A stretch of DNA of 47,554 nucleotides from contig CAKSOW010000021.1 in the NCBI GenBank assembly GCA_934479825.1, positions 1 through 47,554 of the forward strand. The letters are read 5' to 3'. The position numbers and the translations under genes are program-made. Source of the stretch: an uncultured Eubacteriales bacterium. Lineage in GTDB: Bacteria; Bacillota; Clostridia; Oscillospirales; CAG-382. Below, one piece after another: positions 16,902-26,246 of the stretch. Numbering within the stretch: the first letter of the stretch is position 1; every line of letters starts with the position of its first letter. The notes beneath the pieces are model-generated. The model saw only the letters and a program-made list of their open reading frames with translations. It was not told where the DNA came from and ran no database searches.

Positions 16902-19139
16902 TCAGAATAACTTCGACTGCTCGTCGTTGTTGAAAATCGTCCCGGCACTCGGCAATTTCGGCTTACGATACTTCGCATATACTTTCATTGCCTCACTGCC
17001 GTCATCGTGAAATTCACGTACAAAATCAATTCTCTGCCCTTTTTTGAGCGTAAAGACCGTAGCTCCCGTCGAACTGCGCGTCACCTTGCGCGTTAACTGC
17101 GACGAATTCAAAATAATCGCACGTCCGGCCGACGAATGCACTAAATATTCCGTATGGAACCCGCGTCCGGTATGCTCCGGCAAATAGAAGATACCTGCCG
17201 CCGGCGAATCTGTGTTGTAACCGCCGGTCAGTTTCTTGCGGTTGGTCTTGGTCTCATACACGTTCAACGGCAAAGCCACCGCTTTTCCGCTCTCAAAGAA
17301 AATGACCGCTTCGCCTTTATAATCCTTTGTGGCAATCATCATAACGGTTTTTTCGTTTTCCGCAAAATCAAGACGAACCGGAATATAATCGCCGAGTGCA
17401 GACGGTTTTACCGCGTCGAAATCGTCAATTTTCGCCTTATAGACGTTACCCATATCGCTGAAAAACAGAAGGTCGTAATCGTTCTGCACATTCCAAGAGC
17501 TGATAATTCTGTCGCCCTCTTTGAGATTGTGTTCTTCAATTTTGGCGTTTGCAGCCTTGGGCGGCAATATCTTCTTGAAATAGCCCTCTGCCGTTAAAAT
17601 GACTTCCACCGGATAGGCTTCAATTTGTTTTACAGGTTCGACATGCTCTTCAAATTCATAAAGAATCTCGGTTTTGCGCGGCTTTGCGTATTTTTTCTTG
17701 ATTTCGGCAAGCTTATCCGAAATGAGTTTACCGACCTTTTTCTCACTCTTCAAGACATCTTCGGTTTCGGCGATTTTTTTCTCCAAATCTTCTTTTTCAT
17801 CAATCTGTTTTAAGATATATTCTTTATTCAGATTACGCAATTTGATATTGGCGATATAGTCTGCCTGAATCTCATCAATGGAAAAGCCTTTCATCAAATT
17901 CGGGAGAACCTGATCGTCTTTTTCGGTTTCCCGGATAATTTTAATGGCTTTATCAATATCCAAAAGGATCTTTTCAAGGCCGCACAACAGGTGCAAACGG
18001 TCTTTCATTTTAGAGAGATTGAAATACAGCTCCCGTTTGACGCATTCTCTGCGCCAAGCGATCCATTCTTCAATAATTTCGCCGATACCGAGCGTTTTGG
18101 GTGAACCGCCGATGAGGACATTGAAATTACAGGAAAAGCTATCCTCCAAAGGCGTCAGGCGATACAGCTTTTTCATGAGTTTATCGGGATCGACACCGCG
18201 TTTAAGGTCAATAGCGATCTTCAAGCCGTCAAGGCCGGTTTCATCGCGGACATCGGAAATTTCGATGATTTTCTTTTCTTTGACAAGAGAAGCAATTTTA
18301 TCGATAATAGCTTCGACTTTGGCGGTATAGGGAATTTCGGTAATTTCGATACAGTTATCTTTTTTGTTATAGCCGTAACGGGCGCGGACTTTAAAAGAGC
18401 CTCGTCCGGTTTTATAGATTTCCTCCATCTGGGCACGGTCATACAGGAGAAGTCCGCCGGTGGAGAAATCAGGCGCTTTAACGATATCGAGATAATCGCA
18501 TGAACCGTTTTTAATGGTTTCACAGACGGCGTCGCAGATTTCGGCGAGGTTGAAGGAGCAGATATTGGAGGCCATACCGACGGCGATACCGGTATTGGGA
18601 GAGACGAGGATATTAGGAAAAGAAGTCGGCAAAAGGACCGGTTCTTTCAAAGAGCCGTCGTAGTTATCCTGAAAATCAACGGCGTCGCGGTCGATTCCGT
18701 CAAAGACGGTGGAACAGAAAGAATCGAGTTTTGCTTCGGTATAACGGGGTGCGGCATAGGCCATATCGGAATACTGTTTACCGAAAGTACCTTTGGAATC
18801 GATAAAGGGGTGAAGAAGTGCTTCATTACCGCGCGTCAGGCGGACCATGGTTTCATAGATAGCAGCGTCGCCATGCGGATTCAATTTCATGGTTGCGCCG
18901 ACGATATTGGAGGATTTGACGCGGTTTCCGCGGATAAGGCCCATGGTATACATAGTATAGAGGAGTTTACGATGAGCCGGTTTAAAGCCATCGATTTCAG
19001 GAATAGCACGGGAGATGATGACGCTCATAGCGTAGGGCATATAGTTTTTACGGAGTGTTTCGACGATACCCTCATCGGCGATAGGAGCTTGTGTGGTTTC
19101 AAACATATCGACGGACTTTTTTTTGCGTTTTTCTGGCAT
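16902..19139 (-). CDS. parC: Type IIA topoisomerase subunit A, ParC-like
   Basis: DNA-cleaving subunit of 745 residues for a topoisomerase IV-like enzyme that relaxes and decatenates DNA. The breakage-reunion domain has GFKPAHRKLLYTM, the helix GDAAIYETMVR, and the catalytic Tyr133 in AAPRYTEAKL. The C-terminal part is a beta-pinwheel-like region. I find no GyrA box (QRRGGKG), which argues for ParC over GyrA. At the quinolone-determining positions Ala92 replaces the usual Ser (E. coli GyrA Ser83) and Glu96 the Asp87, the Glu being normal for ParC. Start 19139 follows AAGGAG; an in-frame extension upstream is derived from the repeat. No ParE/GyrB gene lies in the window. Confidence 0.88.
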   Translation of the reverse strand: MPEKRKKKSVDMFETTQAPIADEGIVETLRKNYMPYAMSVIISRAIPEIDGFKPAHRKLLYTMYTMGLIRGNRVKSSNIVGATMKLNPHGDAAIYETMVRLTRGNEALLHPFIDSKGTFGKQYSDMAYAAPRYTEAKLDSFCSTVFDGIDRDAVDFQDNYDGSLKEPVLLPTSFPNILVSPNTGIAVGMASNICSFNLAEICDAVCETIKNGSCDYLDIVKAPDFSTGGLLLYDRAQMEEIYKTGRGSFKVRARYGYNKKDNCIEITEIPYTAKVEAIIDKIASLVKEKKIIEISDVRDETGLDGLKIAIDLKRGVDPDKLMKKLYRLTPLEDSFSCNFNVLIGGSPKTLGIGEIIEEWIAWRRECVKRELYFNLSKMKDRLHLLCGLEKILLDIDKAIKIIRETEKDDQVLPNLMKGFSIDEIQADYIANIKLRNLNKEYILKQIDEKEDLEKKIAETEDVLKSEKKVGKLISDKLAEIKKKYAKPRKTEILYEFEEHVEPVKQIEAYPVEVILTAEGYFKKILPPKAANAKIEEHNLKEGDRIISSWNVQNDYDLLFFSDMGNVYKAKIDDFDAVKPSALGDYIPVRLDFAENEKTVMMIATKDYKGEAVIFFESGKAVALPLNVYETKTNRKKLTGGYNTDSPAAGIFYLPEHTGRGFHTEYLVHSSAGRAIILNSSQLTRKVTRSSTGATVFTLKKGQRIDFVREFHDDGSEAMKVYAKYRKPKLPSAGTIFNNDEQSKLF

Positions 19140-19177
19140 CTGTATTCTCCTTGCGGCGGTATGCCGCGGCAAAATTT

Positions 19178-20342
19178 TACTTTTTGAAAAGTAACAAAAA
19201 GGGGGTGGGCTTTTCGTTTCACGAAAAGAAAGAAAAGGGACGTTTTTTACGTTACTTTTTCGCTTGTACGAAAAAGTAACCAAAAAGTACACCGAGGGGC
19301 GGCGAAGCGCCGCTGCAAAATAGCCCTCTGGACTCCCGGGGGACGGTTCAAAATTCCGAGCGGTATAGTTTTTGATTAAGTCGCAAATTATGTGCTATCA
19401 AGGAGTCTTTATGATAATTTGTAACCTTGTGCAATTTAGCTCGGAAATATTTTGAACCGGTGCGAGACGCGTACTTTACTGCGTAAGGATTTGCGAGTGT
19501 TTATAAAAAGGCAAGCTTTGATTTGGGCGGACAGTAGGTTATGTGTTTCATAAAAAGGGTTGGTTTGGTGGGAAGTTGTTTTTTGTGGCAACAGATTACA
19601 GCTTTTTGGAAAAGAGAAAGTTTGGCGAGAGAATGTTTTTTGTCGGACAATTTGCCGCCTTTCGGAAAACAAATAGTTTTGTGAGAAAGTAAATCCCACA
19701 GAATCATTTTGAAAAAATCTCAAAATTTGTGTCAGCTCACATCACTTCGGCAGTTATATATCAAGCCTTTGTCTTACTCCAAACTTTCCACTCAACTCAC
19801 ACCGGTTTTCCTTTTCCGCTGCAACAAAGTTAACGTACAGTCTCTCTTTTCATCAACTGCTTGCGGCGGCAAGCCCTCACTACAATTTCGATTTTCCACA
19901 AAATCCGATTCTGCGTTTGTAGTACAACTTCCCTTTCGCACCGGTTCAAAGCCTGAAAGCTGTTTTAGTGACGAACCATTTCAAATCCTATAAAAGCATA
20001 CCTGTGTAGAGCTTTGAACCGAGGTCGCAGGACGAAGTCCCGGCTGCTTTTTGGTTCTTTTTGCAGAAGCAAAAAGAACGTAAAACGTCTCTTTTGGTTA
20101 CTTTTTCGTACAAGCGAAAAAGTAGCACAAAAAACGTCTCCTATGCTTTTCGAGAAAAGAAAAGTTTCCCCTAAGAGCCCCTTTCCGGGCTTTTCGGAAA
20201 ACAAAGGCATTCCCAAAGTGCCTCTTTGGTTACTTTTCGCAAAAGTAATACGGCTCCCCGGCAGCCCCTGCCGGGACTGCCACTCACGCTTGCGCGTGAG
20301 AATCGGCGGGCGGCATAGCCGCCTATTTAAGGCGGCCTAAAA
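19178..20342 (+). repeat. Interspersed modular hairpin repeat, copy 6
   Basis: Between the parC-like start and the dnaN stop. Alpha module at about 19345-19459, core marker GGACAGTAGGTTATGTG near 19529, beta module at about 19944-20019. The left arm carries the variant GC hairpin GGGCGGCGAAGCGCCGC inside the CCCTCTGG stem. The right arm ends with CTCACGC/GCGTGAG and GGCGGCATAGCCGCC hairpins near 20284-20325. Confidence 0.8.
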
Positions 20343-20343
20343 T

Positions 20344-20361
20344 CAAGCAATACTTTGCTTG
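20344..20361 (-). terminator. Possible terminator of dnaN
   Basis: Stem CAAGCAA / TTGCTTG with a 4-nt loop directly after the dnaN stop, followed on the minus strand by ATTTTA. The U-tract is short, so this is a weak candidate. Confidence 0.45.
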
Positions 20362-20364
20362 GTT

Positions 20365-21483
20365 TTAACGTCCGCGAATCGGCATGACAAGATAGATGTA
20401 ATAGGAGTCTGTGTTCTTGGCTTCTTCCTCATCTGTGGCCTTAATAACCATGCCGCGTCCGCTGTCCGCTACACGCAACAGCACTTTCTGGTTGTCGCAG
20501 GCACGCAATGCCTCAATCAAAAAGTTCTGATTGAACAAAACTTCACGTGCCTCCCCTTCCATATGAACCGGAATCAAGTCATTCACTTTTCCGCTTTCCG
20601 TTTCACAGGAGATCTTCAACATATCATTTTCAAATGCTAACTTTGCACTGCTATGCATTTTTTCATTGACAATCGCCACGCGTTCCAAACACATAATCAA
20701 TGCATCTCTGTCCACTTCGGCTGTCATGACGTATTCCGGCACGAATTTTTCATAATGCGGAAATTCACCGTCCAACAGGCGGATCATGATATACAGATTA
20801 TCCATATGGACGATAATATGCTTGGTTCCGAGTTCAAAACCGATCTCACCGTCTCCCTCATCCATGATACGCAAAAGATTCTGTTCGGCTCGTCCCGGGA
20901 TGATAAACGAAATATTGACATCCGGGCAATCAACCGCGCTTTTTTCACGGCGGACGGCAAAGCGGAATCCATCAATAGCGCTGACCGTTAAGGTATTATC
21001 CTTGATTTCAAAGAGCGAACCTTTCAAAACCGGGTTGGAATCATCTTTACAAAGGGAAAAGAACGTTTTATTGATGAGGTTTTTAAACTGTTTTTTCGTA
21101 ATAGAAAACGGGGTATGGCCTTGGATTTCAGGCATAGCAGGGTAAGTTGAGCCATCGCGCCCCATGATTTGGAACGTAGCGTCGCCGCAAGAAAGGGTAA
21201 TAACGAATTTATCGTCAGAGCTGAATTCGATATCGCCGTCAGGCATACTGCGGACGATAGGGACGATCTGGGGATCGGCGATGATACAGCCCTCATCGGT
21301 AATATCGGCGTCGATGGATGTTTTTATGCCTTTTTCGATATCGTAGCAATAGAGGACGATTTCTTTTTTTTCGGCGCGCAGGTAAATGCCGTTTAAAGAA
21401 GATTCGGCGGTTTTACTTTGGGCAACGATACTGACGGGGGTAATAGCTTTTTCAAAGTCGGTTTTGTTAACGGTAAATCTCAT
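20365..21483 (-). CDS. dnaN: DNA polymerase III beta subunit (sliding clamp)
   Basis: Ring-shaped processivity clamp for the replicative polymerase, 372 residues, the normal length. Three clamp domains are recognisable: the N-terminal MRFTVNKTDFEKAITPVS, the second domain from about residue 128 (PFSITKKQFKNLINKTFF), and the third from about 248, ending with the classic YYIYLVMPIRGR that lines the hydrophobic pocket. Start 21483 follows the strong GGAGGAAATACAG site. dnaN normally sits between dnaA and recF beside the origin; here neither is present, but an origin-like sequence lies 1.3 kb upstream, beyond repeat copy 7. Confidence 0.95.
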   Translation of the reverse strand: MRFTVNKTDFEKAITPVSIVAQSKTAESSLNGIYLRAEKKEIVLYCYDIEKGIKTSIDADITDEGCIIADPQIVPIVRSMPDGDIEFSSDDKFVITLSCGDATFQIMGRDGSTYPAMPEIQGHTPFSITKKQFKNLINKTFFSLCKDDSNPVLKGSLFEIKDNTLTVSAIDGFRFAVRREKSAVDCPDVNISFIIPGRAEQNLLRIMDEGDGEIGFELGTKHIIVHMDNLYIMIRLLDGEFPHYEKFVPEYVMTAEVDRDALIMCLERVAIVNEKMHSSAKLAFENDMLKISCETESGKVNDLIPVHMEGEAREVLFNQNFLIEALRACDNQKVLLRVADSGRGMVIKATDEEEAKNTDSYYIYLVMPIRGR

Positions 21484-21535
21484 CTGTATTTCCTCCGGAA
21501 TGAAATTGAAGTGTGTATATAAGCCGGCAACCGGC

Positions 21536-22768
21536 GAGGTTTTTCTTTTCACGAAAAGTAAGCAAAAGGAGCAAGCCTTTTTGCAAAAGGCCTGGAAAGA
21601 GTGCTTTTCGTTTCGCGAAAAGCATTAGGGACGGTTTTAATGTTACTTTTTCGCTTGTACGAAAAAGTAACCAAAAAGTACCCCAGAGGGTTGCGACCCT
21701 CTGGACTCCGGGGTACGGTTCAAAATTCCGAGCGTGGGGATTATTTGCTAAATCGCAAGCTTTGTGCCTATCAAGAAATCTTTATAGAAAATTGCCGCTT
21801 TGTGCAATACAGCTCGGAGTATTTTGAACCGGTGCGAAAGGGTTATTTTACTGCGCAAGGATTTGTAGTTTTTTATAAAAAGGCAGGCTCTGATTTGGGT
21901 GAACAGTAGGTTATGTGTTTCAGGAAATGGGGAAGTCTGGTGGAGTTTTGTTTTTGAGAGAACAGAAAGTTATTTTTGAGAAAATGGAAAGCTTTGAGAT
22001 AGTAAAAACTCTGTTTTGCTGCACACAAAAACATTTTGAATGATTCTCAAAACTTTTACCGGTTCACATCATTTTTTGTAGTGCCCAAGCATAGTTTTGC
22101 ACTAAACTTCTTTTACAACCCACATCAATTTTCCTTTCCACCACACCAATATAACGTGCAGTTTCTCTTTAAAACACTGCTTGCGGCGGCAAGCTCCAGC
22201 ACTAACCAACCAAAGTCAAAATCCGGATATTTAGCGATAGTCTCCTTGAAACATGGTCGTCTTGTTCGCATCCGCTCACAATACTCCCTGTTTCGGCGGT
22301 CTCCGACACGCCAAAACTTGCCACCGGCAACTTTTGACGCGTCCGAGCGTCTGCACTACGGCTCCCCTTTCGCACCGGTTCAAAGCCTTGAAGCTGTTTT
22401 AGGCACGGAAAACTGCAATTTCTATAAAAAAGCATGCCTGTGTAGAGCTTTGAACCGTTCCCCGGGAGTCCAGAGGACCGCAGCCCTCGGTCTGCTTTTG
22501 GTTACTTTTCGCAGAGGCGAAAAGTAACAGAAAAACGCCCTTTTGGTTCTTTTTGCAGAAGCAAAAAGAACATAAAACGTTTCTTTTGTTTACTTTTCGA
22601 GAACCGAAAAGCACTCTTTCTAGGTTTTCCGAAAAACAAAGGCATTCCCAAAGTGCCTCTTTGGTTACTTTTGTAAAAGTAACAGCGGCTCACCGGCAGC
22701 CCCTACCGGGTCTGCCGCTCACGCTGCGCGTGAGAAGATGTCGGCGGCATAGCCGCCGCTTTGTTTCT
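21536..22768 (+). repeat. Interspersed modular hairpin repeat, copy 7 (long-core subfamily)
   Basis: Between the dnaN start and the oriC-like region. Alpha module at about 21718-21830, core marker GAACAGTAGGTTATGTG near 21902, beta module at about 22377-22457. Right of the GCTTGCGGCGGCAAGC hairpin the usual ~70-bp segment is replaced by a ~165-bp segment (about 22196-22360) that is shared with copies 8 and 11. The right arm ends with CTCACGC/GCGTGAG and GGCGGCATAGCCGCC hairpins (to about 22768). Confidence 0.8.
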
Positions 22769-22781
22769 TTTGCAAAAAATC

Positions 22782-23006
22782 CCCTTTTCGGTGATATAAT
22801 CCTATACATTTATCTTTATTATAAGAGTATAGTAGTAGTAGGGGGCGTTGAAACTGTGGAAAAGTCCGCAAAGCGCCTTGCGGCGCGCTTTTGCGCCGCT
22901 AAAAGGTGTTGGAAATCTGTGGAAAGAGTGTGGAAGGCTTGTGGAAAAAGATTCCTTGATTTTTCCACACCCTGTTAAAGACGGATTGTTATGTCTGTGG
23001 ATAACT
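22782..23006 (+). other. Putative chromosomal replication origin (oriC)
   Basis: An AT-rich tract (about 22790-22829) is followed by TAGTAGTAGTAG (22830-22841), a GC block, and then DnaA-box-like 9-mers: TGTGGAAAA 22855-22863, TGTGGAAAG 22918-22926, TGTGGAAGG 22929-22937, TGTGGAAAA 22940-22948, TTTTCCACA 22961-22969 (reverse), and the perfect TGTGGATAA 22996-23004. The order AT-rich, TAG repeats, GC-rich, box matches the known DnaA-trio unwinding module of bacterial origins. It sits beyond dnaN on its upstream side. A GC-rich palindromic stretch lies at 22867-22900. Function is inferred from motif clustering and position. Confidence 0.75.
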
Positions 23007-24488
23007 TTACTTGCGCATCAGCTCTAAAATGTTCGCTACCCTTGCGGATGTGTTGGAAGTCATGATATTGTTTAGGAAAAGCACTTCCCCGATTCCGTTG
23101 TTTTTGATAAAATCTATCGCATTGTACGGGAATGACCGTATGTCTGCTACATAGATCGTATCATAATGCGGTACTAAAAACGGAATAAAGGCGTTTCCGT
23201 AGGATTCCTTGAATACGATGATGCTCCGGCCGGAAGTGTTTTCCGTTTTTATGGTCGCAAGCGGTATGTCGCCGCCCATGAACGTTAGATATCCGTTGGT
23301 GCGGCCGTCCGAATATTCGCTGATCAAGCGGCCTTTATAGCTTGTACCATCCTTTTTCAGGTTGGTTTGCTCATAGGGAAGGTCGGTGACATAGTATTCG
23401 ACCGTATCGGGATTTGCGGCTAAATTTTTGTCGAGAGAACTGTTATAAAGAGTACCCAAAAAGCCGGTTGAAGTACGTTTTTCATAAGAATCAAGCGGAA
23501 CGGCTGTAAAACCAGCATATTCGCAGAATTTTTCATAGGCGCGGTATGCGCCGAGACCTGTCCAATGATGGTCTGTGCGGAAATACAGATATTCACCTTT
23601 ATTATAATACTGCTTTAACGTATCATAAATATCAACAAAAACGATATTTCTGTTTAAGTTATCTTTGACCAAGTCCAAAAACGGCTTTTCTTCCCGTCCG
23701 ATCTTGCCCTTATATTTACTCGGAAGCCCATATTCAAAATGATTGGGCACAATCATATCATAAATGGTAACATTATCGCCCAAAGCGTCGGAATAAGCAT
23801 TTAAAACGGCGGCATAGTCTTTGGAGACCTGTTCATTGCCATAGAAAATTTCAAGAGCGGTATCGCCAACGACAAAGAGATTGCCGCGCTGTTCGCCGTC
23901 AAGCTGGTTTTTTTCCATATTGATATAGTCGGAAAAGCGGTCGTCAAGATCAGCTTTATTGAAATCAAAATGCTTGTTCGGGTCGGAATAATAAGGATTT
24001 TCAAGATCAATTGCGGCTATCGGCGCATTGGGTTCGGTTTTTGAAACGGACTTAAACGCAGATAAGTTATCGACGCATGTTTTAGTGTTTACATCGGTTG
24101 TTTTAGAAGCATTTGCGGCATTTTCGCCGGTATCCGAGCCATAGATGCGGACATCGTCGAGCCGAAGGCCTTTATGGTCTTCTATGGCAAATTTGGCTTT
24201 GACGAGTTTATCGCGCAAGACGAAATTATCGGAATAATAGATATTGAGTTCTGATGTAAAAGTGCCGTCCCACAGAGAAGAAAGGGAAAATTTCGGGAAA
24301 GAAGCAAGTTTTCTTTGTTCAGTTTCGGAGATTTCCTTTTTTGGCAAGACAAAGAAAAGGATGCCGAAAATAAGTATCAGAAAGAAGATACCGAAAAGAA
24401 AAGCGGTATTGATTTTCAAGCGCAGAAAGGCGAGTTTTTTTCTTTTTTGCAAGCGGATTTTTTTAAGGATTTCCGCATTTTGATCCAT
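23007..24488 (-). CDS. DHHW-family envelope protein (AlgX/AlgJ-like SGNH fold)
   Basis: Membrane-anchored extracytoplasmic protein of 493 residues. A basic N-terminus precedes one hydrophobic anchor (about 27-50). The family signature YFRTDHHWTGLGAYRAYEKF lies near residues 304-323, and a second conserved segment IIVFKESYGNAFIPFLVPHY near 425-445 fits the catalytic or substrate-binding Ser region of SGNH-like proteins. Relatives act in O-acetylation or export of surface polysaccharides; the substrate here is unknown. Its stop codon lies 2 bp after the perfect DnaA box, so the gene directly borders the putative origin where dnaA would be expected. Confidence 0.8.
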   Translation of the reverse strand: MDQNAEILKKIRLQKRKKLAFLRLKINTAFLFGIFFLILIFGILFFVLPKKEISETEQRKLASFPKFSLSSLWDGTFTSELNIYYSDNFVLRDKLVKAKFAIEDHKGLRLDDVRIYGSDTGENAANASKTTDVNTKTCVDNLSAFKSVSKTEPNAPIAAIDLENPYYSDPNKHFDFNKADLDDRFSDYINMEKNQLDGEQRGNLFVVGDTALEIFYGNEQVSKDYAAVLNAYSDALGDNVTIYDMIVPNHFEYGLPSKYKGKIGREEKPFLDLVKDNLNRNIVFVDIYDTLKQYYNKGEYLYFRTDHHWTGLGAYRAYEKFCEYAGFTAVPLDSYEKRTSTGFLGTLYNSSLDKNLAANPDTVEYYVTDLPYEQTNLKKDGTSYKGRLISEYSDGRTNGYLTFMGGDIPLATIKTENTSGRSIIVFKESYGNAFIPFLVPHYDTIYVADIRSFPYNAIDFIKNNGIGEVLFLNNIMTSNTSARVANILELMRK

Positions 24489-24502
24489 GGGGACACCTCC
24501 GT

Positions 24503-25581
24503 TTCAAAGCAGGCGGTTTTACCGCCTGCCTATCCTCACGCGCAGCGTGAGTGGCAGTCCCGGCAGGGGCTGCCGGGGAGCTGCTGTTACTTTTACGAAA
24601 GTAACCAAAAGAGACGATTTTTACGTTCTTTTTGCTTCTGCAAAAAGAACCAAAAAGCAGACCAAGGGCTGCGGCCCTCTGGACTCCCGGGGAACGGTTC
24701 AAAACCCGTGCGGTGATGTTTTAGGTGAAATTTGAATGATTCAGCGTATTAAGATTTTTTGCGAAAACTTATTAGTGCCGCAAACACGCACGGCTATGTT
24801 TTGAACCGGTGCAAGCCGGAAATGTAGTGCTGACGCTCGGACGCGTCAAAAGTTGCCGGTGGCAAGTTTTGGCGTGTCGGAGACCGCCGAAACAGGGAGT
24901 ATTGTGAGCGGACGCGAACAAGACGACCATGTTTCAAGGAGACTATCGCCAAATATCTGGATTTTGATTTAGGTCGGTTAGTGCTGGTGCTTGCCGCCGC
25001 AAGCACTTGGCTAAAAGGAAAACTGCACGTTATCTTTGTTGTGGTGGAAAAGAAAAGTTAGGGTGGGTTGAGTGGAAAGTTTGGAGTAAAAACACGGCTT
25101 GTTTGTATGAGAAAACTTGAAATTTTGGCAATTCTGTCTGAAACTATCCGTTTTCCGAAAGAAATACTTTCTGTCCTCTCAAACACAACCTCCCACCAAA
25201 CTTTCCCATTTTATGAAACACATAACCTACTGTCCACCCAAATCAAAATCAGCCTTTTTATAAATCCCTGCAAATCCTTGCGCAGTAAAATAACCTTTTC
25301 GCACTGGTTCAAAATACTCCGAGCTGTATGGCACAAAACGGCGATTTTCCATAAAGATTTCTTGATAGCACAAGGCTTGCGGCCTAATCAAAAAATTCAC
25401 CGCTCGGAATTTTGAACCGCTCTCCGGAGTCCAGAGGGCGCTATTTTGCAGCGGCGCTTCGCCGCCCTCTGGGGTACTTTTTGGTTACTTTTTCGTACAA
25501 GCGAAAAAGTAACATTAAAACGTCTCTTATATGCTTTTCGCGAAACGAAAAGCACTCTTTCCGGGCTCTCCGGAAAACTCA
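24503..25581 (-). repeat. Interspersed modular hairpin repeat, copy 8 (reverse core, long-core subfamily)
   Basis: Between the DHHW start and the recR stop. Starts with the hairpin GGCGGTTTTACCGCC about 15 bp upstream of the DHHW ATG. Gamma module at about 24695-24807, the long-core segment at about 24830-24995, core marker in reverse (CACATAACCTACTGTCC) near 25218, alpha module at about 25312-25418. Core orientation is opposite to copies 1-7. Confidence 0.8.
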
Positions 25582-26214
25582 TTATAAAACTTCGTTTCTG
25601 CCGGATATGGCCCGTGACAGCGTCACATCATCGGCATATTCAAGGTCGCCCCCTACCGGAATCCCATAGGCAAGCCGCGTGACCTTTGCTCCAAGCGGTT
25701 TAATAAGCCGCGCAAGATACATCGCCGTCGCGTCTCCCTCAACACTCGGATTGGTTGCAAGTATCACTTCCGGCACTTCCTTTGAAGTGTCCGCCAGTAA
25801 TTCATTGATGCGCCCTAAGAGCTCCTTGATTGTCAATTTGTCCGGTGTTTTTCCTTCAAGCGGCGAAATCAAGCCGCCTAATACATGAAAAACTCCCTCA
25901 TATTCCCCAAGCTTTGCAATGGCCGCTACATCACGCGGATCCTCTACTACACAGATCTGACGTGCATTCCGCTTGCGGTCGGCACAGATCGGACAAATGT
26001 CCGAATCCGAGATATTCTGACAGATTTTACAGCGCGTTATTTTTTGCTTGGCCGACAAAATAGCGTCGGAAAATTCCTTGGCATCCTTTTCCGAAAAATC
26101 AAGGACGGCAAAGGCAAGCCGGTAGGAAGATTTTCGTCCTACGCCCGGCAGTTTGCGAAATTGGGACGCTAAATTTTCAAGCGGTGGTATAAAAGAATTT
26201 GCCGTTTCGGACAA
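25582..26214 (-). CDS. recR: Recombination mediator protein RecR
   Basis: Works with RecF/RecO to load RecA at gaps and in recombinational repair. The 210-residue protein has the helix-hairpin-helix FRKLPGVGRKSSYRLAF (about 19-35), the four-cysteine zinc finger CKIC-X8-CPIC (about 62-77), a Toprim domain with ICVVEDPRDVAAI and the ATNPSVEGDATAMYL segment, and the Walker-B-like C-terminal LAYGIPVGGDLEYADDVTL. Length is close to the usual ~200. It is followed after 32 bp by... read in transcription order, the kinase gene at 26247-27839 precedes it, so the two may be co-transcribed. recR is commonly near origins in Bacillota. Confidence 0.95.
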   Translation of the reverse strand: MSETANSFIPPLENLASQFRKLPGVGRKSSYRLAFAVLDFSEKDAKEFSDAILSAKQKITRCKICQNISDSDICPICADRKRNARQICVVEDPRDVAAIAKLGEYEGVFHVLGGLISPLEGKTPDKLTIKELLGRINELLADTSKEVPEVILATNPSVEGDATAMYLARLIKPLGAKVTRLAYGIPVGGDLEYADDVTLSRAISGRNEVL

Positions 26215-26246
26215 AGTAAATCATTCCTTTATATAAAAATCAGTAA

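Noticed and set aside
17635..17643. TTCGACA (reverse Spo0A-box heptamer) within the parC-like gene, and TGTCGAA in holA near 30424.
   Set aside because: Both are inside coding sequence away from promoters; a 7-mer is expected by chance.
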